Of a stretch of 64,000 nt of DNA, positions 15,001-27,000 are shown one piece after another; the stretch's first letter is position 1; each line of letters begins with the position of its first letter. The translations under genes were made by a program, and so were the position numbers. The stretch spans positions 20,612,446 through 20,676,445 of the forward strand of contig OZ014411.1 in the NCBI GenBank assembly GCA_963965975.1, in the 5' to 3' direction. Under the pieces are notes generated by a model. The model was given only the letters and a program-made list of their open reading frames with translations. It was not told where the DNA came from and searched no databases. This DNA comes from Xestospongia bergquistia (Eukaryota; Porifera; Demospongiae; Haplosclerida; Petrosiidae).

Positions 15001-18000
15001 ACCATCACATCAAATTAGATCTGCCTATTTTGAGCTATATCTCGTAGTGTAACTCTTACAACTGTAAACAAATTAATATGTGTCTCAAATATGCAAACAG
15101 GTTTGAAAATTCATCCAGTCATGTTGCAACTACCCAATAAGCAGCTCTCTCTTTGAGGCAACTTTGTGGTTACTCATACAATTGGAGTCTTTTGGTCCTT
15201 TAGGATAATACCTAATGACCTGATATGATAACTAGTCCTGTGCCTGAGGTGGAATGGACTTCTATCCAAGCCTCTGCTACTGCTCTTCTAATTATGGCTT
15301 AAGAAGTTTGCGGTTGTCCCTTGCTCAATGTAAATAAATTGAAATGCACTGACCTTAGCATCACTTTCTGTAGGCTGACACCAAGATTTTAATAACCTGA
15401 TGTTATACCATCCAGTACATACTGTGATATTCATTGGTATTCTGCCAAATACTGTCACTATGCTTCTAACATAAGTGGTGTCTCAATGTTCCTGAAGTCA
15501 GTTTAATTTTGTCTCCCTTCACAAGAGGACTAGCTGTTCAAGGTCTCCAAATATTTTAGTTGCCCTAACAATGAGTCTAGCCAGACAAAGAGAGCCCTTA
15601 CAATGTTTTATACACCCTGACTATAGTTGATGTTAATGAATACAAAGTTTAACCTGTGTTCTTCTAACTCTCCAGATATCATCATGTGATCATACATTGT
15701 AAAATTAATGAAATAGTTAATTATAAACTAACCAATTTGTACATATTCTGATCATACAAGAGGTTGTTTTTTAACATGTGTGGGATATTTTCTTGAGATA
15801 ATCTCATTGCTTGTCATAACAGGATCAACAGATAAAAGGATGAGTCTCTTCACAATATATTACAAGTACATATTTCTTATTTCAAACTCTTGTTTTCATT
15901 TTTTATCTCGCTGCATGAAATGGCATTAGAAATTCCTGTGACTAAGAACACAAAACCAAAAATGTAACAGTTCCTGTTAAAAATACAGTTGTTCTTGTTC
16001 ATAGTTAGACCAACCTCAGAGAATTTTGGAAAAGTGGTATCTTGTGTCTTTATAAACACTATAACATCATCATTGATATCAATGCACCTGAAACATCATG
16101 AAGTTGTTCATCAATTACCTTCTGTAATGTCCTAATCACTTTATTGACTGACTAGAATTTATTATCATGAACAACTAAGAAAGTGAACAACTTAAATACA
16201 AGTAGAGCAAATGAGAACTAATTTACACATGAACAAAAGCTACACAAGAAAAGAACAATGTGACAATAGCCTAGCATAAAAGATATTAACACGAAGTAAT
16301 CAACACAAACCATAATTGTATAATCCTAAATTTACACTAATTAACACACTTAGGTTAGTTCACAACATTCCTCCATCCTTAGCCAATACCAGGTATGAGT
16401 CTTTTTGGTGAATGACAAATCCGAGTCGAACGACGAAGTTCGACTGGCGGTGTTACAGTAGGTACTTCTTGAATTTCGGTTAGATCTGATTCAGGAGAAG
16501 GGTCAATGGGTAAATCATCTTGTATATCACTAGGTGAATCACATGAACGAATTCTTATATGATCAAAGTGTCTTCTGGTAATACGACCATCATTCAATTT
16601 AATCACAGCAGTTAGTGAACCTTCAAATCCAGTAATAAAACCGGGTATCCATCTACGATGATGAATAAAATCAAAAACTTGGTCATGTAACTTAAACGTA
16701 CGATCCTTAGTTTTCTTATCATGTTGTTTCTTTTGTGTCATTTGTTTGTCCAATACCCGAGAAGATGTGTCAGGTTGTAACAAGTCTAGATGACATCTGA
16801 GCTTTCTACCCATTAAAAGTTCAGCTGGTGATACACCAGTAGTAGAGTGGGGAGTTATCCTGTAATGATACAATAGTCGAGCAAGTCTTGTTTCAATATC
16901 TCCATTTGTAATCTTTTTCAATCCTTCTTTCAGAATTTGTACTCCCCGTTCAGCTAAACCATTGCTGGATGGGTGATACGGTGCAGATCTTAAATGTTGT
17001 ATACCATTCTTCTTCAAGAATTCTTGGAACTCGCCACTCGTGAAGGCTGTTCCATTGTCTGTGACAACTACTTCTGGTAGTCCATGAGTAGCAAACATAG
17101 TCCTAAGAACTTTGATGGTATTAATGGATGAAGTTGATGGTACAACAACTACCTCTAACCATTTTGAATGTGCATCAATAACAACTAAAAATATTTTACC
17201 TTGAAATGGTCCCGCGTGGTCAATATGGATACGAGCCCAAGGTCTTTTTGGCCATTCCCAAGGATGCATTGGAACTGCTGCTAGAGATTTTTGATTACTC
17301 TGACATTGTTGACAGCTCTTCACCTTCTCTTCTATTTGCTTGTCAATTCCTGGCCACCAGACAGTGCTTCTTGCCAGACTCTTCATCCTGACAATACCAG
17401 GGTGAGTTTCGTGTAACTGATCAAGCAACTTCTCTCTTCCTACTTTTGGAATTACTACTCGGCAACCCAAAAGTATGCAACCATCTTGGACACTTAACTC
17501 CTCTTTTCGTTGGGAGAATGGGCGTAAATCTTCAGCACTCGTTTTAGTCCACCCCTTTAGTGTACAATTTCGTACGCGAGCTAATATAGGGTCTTTATCC
17601 GTCCAAGACTTGATTTTTGTGCTCGTTATGGGTGACGATTGTATGGTTTCCATGAGCAGTATCAATTCACCAGGGATAGGAACATCTGCAATAGTTTCTG
17701 GTAAGGGAAGTCTGCTAAGTAGGTCAGCGTTTGCGTTTGAATTTCCTGATTTATAGACGATGTTATATTCATAGGCGCTCAAGGCCAGTGCCCAACGTTG
17801 AATTCTTGCTGACGCTAAAGATGGAATGAGACGATTTTCATTAAATAGATGCTGGAGTGGCTTGTGATCCGAACAAGTGGTAAAATGTCGACCAAACAAA
17901 TAGTGGTGAAACTTCTTCACTCCAAGTGAAGATAATTGCTAATGCTTCTTTATCAAGCTGAGAATACCTCTTCTCAGCTGGAGTGAGAGAACGTGATGCA

Positions 18001-21000
18001 AATGCTACTGGCTTTTCTGATCCATCCTCCATGATATGAGACAGCACAGCTCCTATTCCATAAGGAGAGGCATCGCATGAGAGCATTAACTTTTTCTGAG
18101 GATCATAATGGACCAACAACTTTGGAGAAGTTAATATTTCTTTAATATCTGCGAAGGCTTTCTTCTGATCTGTTCCCCAAAACCATTTCTTATTCTTTTG
18201 TAACAGAGTGTAAAGTGGAGCTAACAAGGTAGATAATTGGTGAAGGAATTTTCCATAATAATTCACCAGACCGAGAAATTAACGTAATTGTGCCACATTA
18301 TGAGGAGCTGGAGCTTTTAAAATAGCTCGAATTTTATCTTCAGCTGGGTGTAGTCCTTTAGCTGTTATAACATGCCCCAGGTATTCAACCTTTGGGAGCA
18401 TAAAGGCACATTTGTCTTGCTTCAGACGCATTTCCTCTGCCTTTAGTCGACTCAACACCTTGTCCAACGTTTGCAAGTGCTCTTCTTCAGACACACCTGT
18501 AATGAGAATGTCATCAATATAGACAGCAACGTTCTTGACACCTCTCAAAATGCCTTCTATTGTCCGTTGAAAGATTGCTGGTGCTGAGTGGACTCCAAAG
18601 GGAAGACGAGTGTATTGATATAATCCTTTGTGAGTATTGATGGTTAAGTACTGCTTGGAGTCAGGTTCTAGAGCGATCTGTTGGTATGCATGTGCAAGGT
18701 CAAGTTTTGTAAACTTTTTCCCTCCAGCCAGTTGAGAGAAGAGATCGTCAACCTTGGGAAGTGGGTAAGTATCTAACTTAGCGGCTTGGTTTACGGTGAG
18801 CTTGTAGTCACCACAAATTCTGACAGTTCCATCCCATTTGATGACTGGGACAACAGGTGCAGCCCATTCTGAAAATTCTACGGGCTCTATGATGCCAGCT
18901 TTCTCCAGTCTTTCTAGTTCTTGTTCCACTTTACCTCGTAGAGCATATGGAATTGGTCTTGGTCTGAAGTATTTGGGTTGACTTTGTGGGTCAACATGTA
19001 GTTTTGCTTGTGTGCTTTGTACTAGACCTAGTTCATCCTTGAACAGCACGTTGTGACGATTTAGAACATCCTCTAATTTCAAGGCTTTAGGTCGTAAATA
19101 ATTTAAGTGCAGTTTTTCCCAGTTGAGTTTTATCTTGAGTAACCAATCTCTTCCAAGGAGACTTGGTCCAGATCCTTTCACAACTGTAACCTGCAAAGAG
19201 TGACATTGGTTTTCATATTTAACTGTGACATTTATAACCCCCTTTATAGATAATTGTTCACCTGTATAAGTTTTCAGATTGGTACTGGATGGTACAATAG
19301 GCGGTGCTTGGCCTTTTTCCCAATACTTGCGATATGTAGACTCGCTGATTATTGAAACCGAGGCTCCAGTGTCTACTTCCATGGTGATGTCCACACCGTT
19401 AACATTCACGGTCACCTGAATAGGTTTTACACGATTGGTATTCATGTTAAACAATGTATACGTTGATTCGTTGGGGGAGTGGTCTGCGTCCGAGTCAGTG
19501 ATTTGATGCGCTCGTTTAGGCGTATCTCTCAGGTTTTTCCTACGCGTAGTGTGAGTACTTTTGTGAGTGTCCTTTTGTACAGGACCCCTGTTTTCTTACT
19601 GAATGAACAGGCAACGTCTTTGAATCTGCAACCAGCTGGGGAATGGGCCCCTAGACACCGATAGCATTCGATGCTAACAGCACGATCTCTTGAGAAATTA
19701 GGATCTCGTCGTCCTTTCAGTGAGTTAACCTGAGATGAGTCCGCCCTTAGTAGATCTTTGGCACTTCGTTCAGCCGATTCGTGGGCTTGTGCAATTGTAA
19801 ATGCTTTGTCAAACGTTAGAGGTGGTGGTTTTGCCAACAGTAGACGTTGCAGGCGATCATCATTACATCCACAGATAAGGCGATCTCTCAGCATATCGTT
19901 GAGTGTGTCACCAAACTGGCAATGTTCCAAAAGTTCTCGAAGGTGAGCAACGAAGTTGGCGATAGATTTTCCCTCCTTACGCGTACGGGAGTGAAAGGCG
20001 AATCGTTGAACTGTAACAGATGGCGGCGGCTGATGGTGTTCCTGTACTAACTTCACCAGCTCGTCGAAGGTCTTCTCTGACGGTTTCTGTGGAGATACTA
20101 AGTTACGAATTAGTTGGTACGTCGATGCACCACAAACACTTAAGAGGAGAGCTCTCTTCTTTTCCTGAGCTTGTACATTGTTTACCAGGAAATATTGCTC
20201 AAGCCTCTCCGCATAAGATAACCAGGTCTCTTTGCCCGGAGCAATTCTCCCACAGAACCATGAGTTGCCATCGAAGTTTACCCTCGTCGCCAATTGTAAT
20301 GTCCTAATCACTTTATTGACTGACTAGAATTTATTATCATGAACAACTAAGAAAGTGAACAACTTAAATACAAGTAGAGCAAATGAGAACTAATTTACAC
20401 ATGAACAAAAGCTACACAAGAAAAGAACAATGTGACAATAGCCTAGCATAAAAGATATTAACACGAAGTAATCAACACAAACCATAATTGTATAATCCTA
20501 AATTTACACTAATTAACACACTTAGGTTAGTAGTTCACAACACCTTCTGGAATGTTTTAGTTCCTGAGTGACTTTGTGCCAAAATTCAATTGGTCATATC
20601 ATCATATCCCTTTGTAATTGGCAATAATGGCTTTCTTGTGATAAAGATAATACTAATCAGTGATAACAGCTCACAAGTCAATCTTTGATAATACTATGGT
20701 TCCATTTAATGTATGAATCAAATGATCAACTGCTGGACTGGGATAAATAGCTTAAACCATTTTCATGACAACATAGTCTAACAGCACCATTTTCTTTGGA
20801 ATAACAATTAAGTGAGAGACCCAGTGAGTTGATCCTTCAACCTTCTTAATGATTTCTTGTTATTCTAAATCATCCTATTCTTTCTTGACTTTTTCATGTA
20901 TGAACAGGAATGAAATGAGCTGACTAGGCAGGGGTGTAGTGTTGTCAATGAGTAGCTTGATCTTGACATTCTTCAACAGTACAATTCTTTTTAAACAAGT

Positions 21001-24000
21001 TTTATATTGTTGCATCAACTGTTTAGAGTTCAATAGCTAATGCTCAACTTGATAAATCAAGAGAGAGGGTATTTTGATGAAGAGTAAATCTTCAGACACA
21101 CTTATATGACAGTTTTGTATAATAACTGACATTAATTGTCTGTATAAAGTCAGGGAATTTATAATACGGTGCTAATTTTCTTAGTAAAGTAGTAAAAATA
21201 TTAACTCTTTCATCTTTTGGTGGATTGCTTGTCAAAATTGTTTAATTACATGATTCACATTCATCTTGGGTAAGAAATGTTCTGTCATAGAAGTTACATA
21301 GTTATCTCCAGTATCTGGGATAGTATTCTTGCATTGCTTGTCCAGCTTGATATAGCAACAAAGCTCATTTTTGGTTGTCACATGTGATATTCTAGGTTAT
21401 AAGGTAAATCTGAAAGCATCATTGCCAACTTTTCTATTGTTGATTTTTAAGCTAAGATCACTGATTGGGTCAAATGATGGAAGTAGTGTTAAATCGATTC
21501 TTGATGCTATAAGTAGGTAAATGTAAGTAGTTTAACATTTGTCACTGATTATAATATCTTATACTCTCTGACTATAGTCAATGACAATGGATACAAAGTT
21601 TAACATATGTTGTTCTAACTCTCAACCAAACATCACATGATTATAGATTACAAAGTTAATGACATAGTATAATTAATGAATATTATTAATACAATATTAT
21701 ATCGACACAACTAAAAATTACAGCCCTGCTGCCAGTCAAAGGAGAAGAAAGTAGATAGACTAAGGCAAGGAGAACTACAATGTATTATCACTATGTGAGG
21801 TCACCTAAGATGATAGTTTAACTTAGTACACCTGTGTAGCCTACTGTTTATATCCCAATGCCAACATGACACAAAGACCACATTTTGGTTACCATGATAA
21901 CTGAACACTTCATGCTTGAGGATAATGTCAAATTATCAATTCAATAAATAATATGTCCAATAACCAAAAATACATCCTGGATACCCAAGAAAATTAGTGC
22001 CACCTCTTGTAATTATGTCTTTTGTATTCCAGCAAATTGCACAGATAGGCTACACTCATAGATTTGAATGTCAATAAGTCAACAAAGGACTTCTTATGAC
22101 AGATACTTATGAAATAGAACTTGACTTAGGTCATTGAAAAGTTATCTTAGAATTAATTGATTTAAACTTTCTATTATAAAAGTGTTAGGAGTAAAAGGGT
22201 TCATGGCATTGTTTGATTACTTGAAGACAAACAACAACATTATTGTAAATAGATCCAAAGCTGCAGGATCACAGGATGGTTAATTGTTAATACACAACTT
22301 ATAAAAAATTAAAATTATAGAACTTATGATAATTCCAATTAATTTTTTAGCATAATAATTTTTAAGTTTTCTTAATTATCAAGTTTGAAATGTTCATTAA
22401 TATAGTAATACAGTAGGGAATGTGGTAATGTTCATTAATATAGTAATACAGTAGGGAATGTGGTAATGTTCATTAATATAGTAATACAGTAGGGAATGTG
22501 GTAATGTTCATTAATATAGTAGTACAGTAGGGAATGTGGTAATGTTCATTAATATAGTAGTACAGTAGGGAATGTGGTAATGTTCATTAATATAGTAGTA
22601 CAGTAGGGAATGTGGTAATGTTCATTAATATAGTAATACAGTAGGGAATGTGGTAATGTTCATTAATATAGTAGTACAGTAGGGAATGTGGTAATGTTCA
22701 TTAATATAGTAGTACAGTAGGGAATGTGGTAATGTTCATTAATATAGTAATACAGTAGGGAATGTGGTAATGTTCATTAATATAGTAGTACAGTAGGGAA
22801 TGTGGTAATGTTCATTAATATAGTAATACAGTAGGGAATGTGGTAATGTTCATTAATATAGTAATACAGTAGGGAATGTGGTAATGTTCATTAATATAGT
22901 AATACAGTAGGGAATGTGGTAATGTTCATTAATATAGTAATACAGTAGGGAATGTGGTAATGTTCATTAATATAGTAATACAGTAGGGAATGTGGCAATG
23001 TTCATTAATATAGTAATACAGTAGGGAATGTGGCAATGTTCATTAATATAGTAATACAGTAGGGAATGTGGCAATGTTCATTAATATAGTAATACAGTAG
23101 GGAATGTGGCAATGTTCATTAATATAGTAATACAGTAGGGAATGTGGCAATGTTCATTAATATAGTAATACAGTAGGGAATGTGGCAATGTTCATTAATA
23201 TAGTAATACAGTAGGGAATGTGGCAATGTTCATTAATATAGTAATACAGTAGGGAATGTGGCAATGTTCATTAATATAGTAATACAGTAGGGAATGTGGC
23301 AATGTTCATTAATATAGTAATACAGTAGGGAATGTGGCAATGTTCATTAATATAGTAATACAGTAGGGAATGTGGCAATGTTCATTAATATAGTAATACA
23401 GTAGGGAATGTGGCAATGTTCATTAATATAGTAATACAGTAGGGAATGTGGCAATGTTCATTAATATAGTAATACAGTAGGGAATGTGGCAATGTTCATT
23501 AATATAGTAATACAGTAGGGAATGTGGCAATGTTCATTAATATAGTAATACAGTAGGGAATGTGGCAATGTTCATTAATATAGTAATACAGTAGGGAATG
23601 TGGCAATGTTCATTAATATAGTAATACAGTAGGGAATGTGGCAATGTTCATTAATATAGTAATACAGTAGGGAATGTGGCAATGTTCATTAATATAGTAA
23701 TACAGTAGGGAATGTGGCAATGTTCATTAATATAGTAATACAGTAGGGAATGTGGCAATGTTCATTAATATAGTAATACAGTAGGGAATGTGGTAATGTT
23801 CTTTCTTTAAATCAATTCACAAGATGTGGCTATTACATAAAGTCCACAACCTTTTCCCACTTTGTTAGTGATTGTTGGCAACTATAAAGGACAACAGTAC
23901 CCCAAACAGATTTATCATTGTAAAAGCATCAAGAAGACTATACACTGAGTTTTACACAATGACTTCATTCTCCTCTGAAAACAGTTTGGAAAGCACTAAC

Positions 24001-27000
24001 AAATGATTTCAGTGGCTGTGTACAATTTTTTGGATGATTAGTACAAGTGTTTGTCTGTAATAACTTGAAGCCATTTTTGGTTTTATACTGTTGCCTCAAA
24101 AGCCTTTTTATGAAGATGATGTGTACATGTGACTCCATTTCACCATTCAGAATGCTTCTTTTGATATGAAAGAACCATTGGCATTGCTTGTGTCCAGTTT
24201 CACTCAGAGTAATTTTTTTCAACTTTCCAGCAATCTTATCCTTTTTAATTTAGTTAGAGGCTCTGCTATACCCTCTCTGTTACTTCCAATTTCTCATCTA
24301 TTTTAACCTTTAATAAAATGAGCCTTCAGATGGAATTAAACTTAAAATAGTACTTAAATTCAGAAGAAACATAAATTCCAAACCTTTTATAACTTTATAT
24401 GGTCTTTGCTGTCTATGAACAACATTAGGCTTGACTAGTTCATTGGTGGTATAATTGCAGACTTTGTGTCTTGTAATTTAACCATAAGCACATGGTGCAC
24501 CGAAAGCCTTTAATGTGGTGCTATGGTACTAGGTGAAGCTTCAGGAGAGACTATTTCTTGGCCAATAGTTTAGCTTAAAAACATTTGACAGGGAGGTATC
24601 CAATACTTTAGCCTTTGATCTTTATATATATGTTTTGTTTATTTGTTTATTTTGACTCATCATATCTTTGTCACAATTATCATTTAGTATGGACGTACAG
24701 CACTTCATATAGCTTATTGGAGTAAAAGTGATGTCATTATAAAGATGTTAGTTAATGCTAATGCCAACAATTTAGAAGCTGTACAGTCTGTAAGTCATAT
24801 GTTATACGTTTGTACATATTTGTATGTATTATATAACTAATCTCTCTTTAATCTGCTCTTTATTTGTAGTTCTTGTTGTGATATACACTTTATGTAATTA
24901 TAGCATTCACAATATATAAATATGTACATATATATCCTATAAACCAAACAGATACAGCAATTATTAGTAAATATTGTTTGAGTAGTAGTAAGAACATTTT
25001 GGTGAACAAACAGTTTTTACTGTAGTAAGGTAATATCACATTTAGAAGTTCATACATACTCTAAGTATGAGCATTCTATGTGAGTGTATGTATATCTTAA
25101 AATTCTGAAAGAGTATTCTGTTTGAATATTAAAAGTAAAACTTTGTCTTTCTATTTAGGACACTTTCCTTTTAGAGTCTCTAAGTAAAGGAAATTTGAAA
25201 GGTACTAAGGATGCTTTGTCCAGGGGAGCTAATGTTAACATTGGAGACGAAGTATGCTGACTTGAAATTAATAGTGTTAAGTATACATACACAACCATGA
25301 GAGTTATATGACAGATAGAGGTACTATGATGTAAACAAACCCAAGGGTCAACAAACCCATGGGTTGTTAATGTCATAGCAAAACACATGTGCAATATAGT
25401 ATGATCTAGGTTGAATTATAATGAGTTTGTGGCTTAAATAATACCATGGAAGTTTAAAGTGATGTAACAGCCTTGTATCTGATAAATACTATGTTATATC
25501 TGATATAGTTATTTAATAAGTTGAAGCTGTCCGTTGACACTTTGAACTCCTTTGTATCATATCAACTTTAACATGTTACAGAAAAACAACTGCTACTTAT
25601 TGATAGTTACAGATGTGGTCATTATGTAAGCACTCAACAACCCAATGATGATAATTTAGATAATCATCAGCTAATCTGTGCCAACAATGTCTAACAATTC
25701 ATTGCATTAAAGGTTTTTCCTATTAATAAATGGTGTATACTCCATAATGGTTTAAAAGTATTTGTTAAGAGATTCATGACTATTTGCTAGACACCATTTA
25801 TGACTTTATGTAATGACAGTTGAATATTGACCACATCAGTGTTTTTCCTAATGAATTATTAATAAATGGTCTAATATTGGTTTATTATTATGTTAAAGAT
25901 GTTCTTGCTCATGATTGTCTATAATTAAAAGGATAGATGGTATATTTTATTTAAGCATTTGATGTGAATTGTATATGTATTTGTGTTTTATAAAATTATG
26001 ATGAATAAAGTATTGGCCCAATGATTTGACATCTAACAACTAAGCAACATTTCACTACATTTATAAAGGTTATAAATGTAATAGCAAATGAATATTGACC
26101 ACATCAGTGTTTTAATGAATTTAATTTAAAAAATGATCTAACATTTCCTTAATACTGTATTAAAGAAGTTCTCTATCTTAATTACTATACTTAGAATGAA
26201 GAATTTTATTCAAAATATTTTATGCTATTAACATATCAATCATTTGTTATTTGTGCTTTTACATTTACATAGAATGGGCAAACTGCTTTGTACATTGCAT
26301 CCAAAAATGGAAATAAGGAATGTGTTGAGCTTCTCCTTAAAAACAGTGCTAACCCTGACATTGCTGATTATGTAAGTAGAGTGATATGCATTTATGGTTT
26401 ATTCATTAAATAAGGCTAATATAGAATATATATTATGTCCTAAAACATTTTAACCAACTTACTCAAAACATTATTTCAGAAAGTAAGTCCACAATTGATT
26501 AGATATGTTTTAGACCTTTTCTGAAAAATTAGCTTTGATTTCAATTAGTTTCACTCACTCTAGATATGCTTCCATTAAAAAGTGAAGTAGAACAAAGTCT
26601 TTTTTAATGTAGGGTTAGATGTTTATATATCAAGAATATATGGAGAGTTGAGCTTTTTTACTGTGTTAAAGAACTCTCTCATAATTACTGTAGTTAGAAG
26701 GAAGAAAGCATTATTTTATTCAAAAATTTTTATGTCATTTATATATACATTAACAATCATTTGTTATTTGTGCTTTTACATTTACATAGAATGGTCAAAC
26801 TGCTTTGTACATTGCATCCAAGAATGGAAATAATGAATGTGTTCGGGTTCTTCTTAAAAACAGTGCTAAACTTGACATTGCTGATAAAGTAAGTTGTAAC
26901 ATGCATTTATGGTTTATTCCTTAAATAAATAAAATTAATATAGAACGTATACTATGTCCTAAAACATTTCATTAGAAAGTGAAGTAGAACAAAGTCTCTT

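Larger units (their letters stand above)
16123..20542 (-). mobile_element. Young Gypsy/Ty3 LTR retrotransposon (about 4.4 kb) with a 5-bp target duplication
   Basis: Two LTRs (16123-16367 and 20295-20542) differ by eye only by a 3-bp tag indel. Both begin TGTTGTGAAC and end ATTACA on the minus strand. The target duplication ccttc is at 16118-16122 and 20543-20547. Internal order on the minus strand is gag, protease, reverse transcriptase, RNase H, integrase. The LTR match implies recent insertion, yet pol has one nonsense codon and one frameshift and gag-pro is also out of frame, so this copy is probably inactive unless those are assembly errors. It lies antisense in the host intron and interrupts the RT of an older Gypsy relic. 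Confidence 0.95.
12589..24687. other. Intron 3 (12.1 kb) carrying nested Gypsy elements and a minisatellite
   Basis: The intron contains, in order, a decayed minus-strand Gypsy relic (about 13.2-16.1 kb), a young full-length Gypsy inserted into it (16123-20542), the continuation of the relic (20543-about 22.3 kb), the 38-bp array (22389-23801) and about 0.9 kb of unassigned AT-rich sequence. I see nothing assignable at 12589-13200. Confidence 0.75.
26150..26980 (+). repeat. About 517-bp tandem duplication containing ankyrin exons 6 and 7
   Basis: Both exons and their flanking introns match: upstream catttgttatttgtgctttt then acatttacatag, downstream atgcatttatggtttatt and tatgtcctaaaacattt. 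The offset between exons is 517 bp. This is a captured case of ankyrin repeat number growing by duplication of an exon with its introns. Confidence 0.9.

Noticed and set aside
20020..20307. Plus-strand 95-codon frame over gag
   Set aside because: Antisense shadow of the gag frame, which has a zinc knuckle and capsid-like pattern.
22389..23801. CRISPR-like array
   Set aside because: Units are contiguous 38-bp copies without unique spacers, and the window is clearly eukaryotic; it is a minisatellite.
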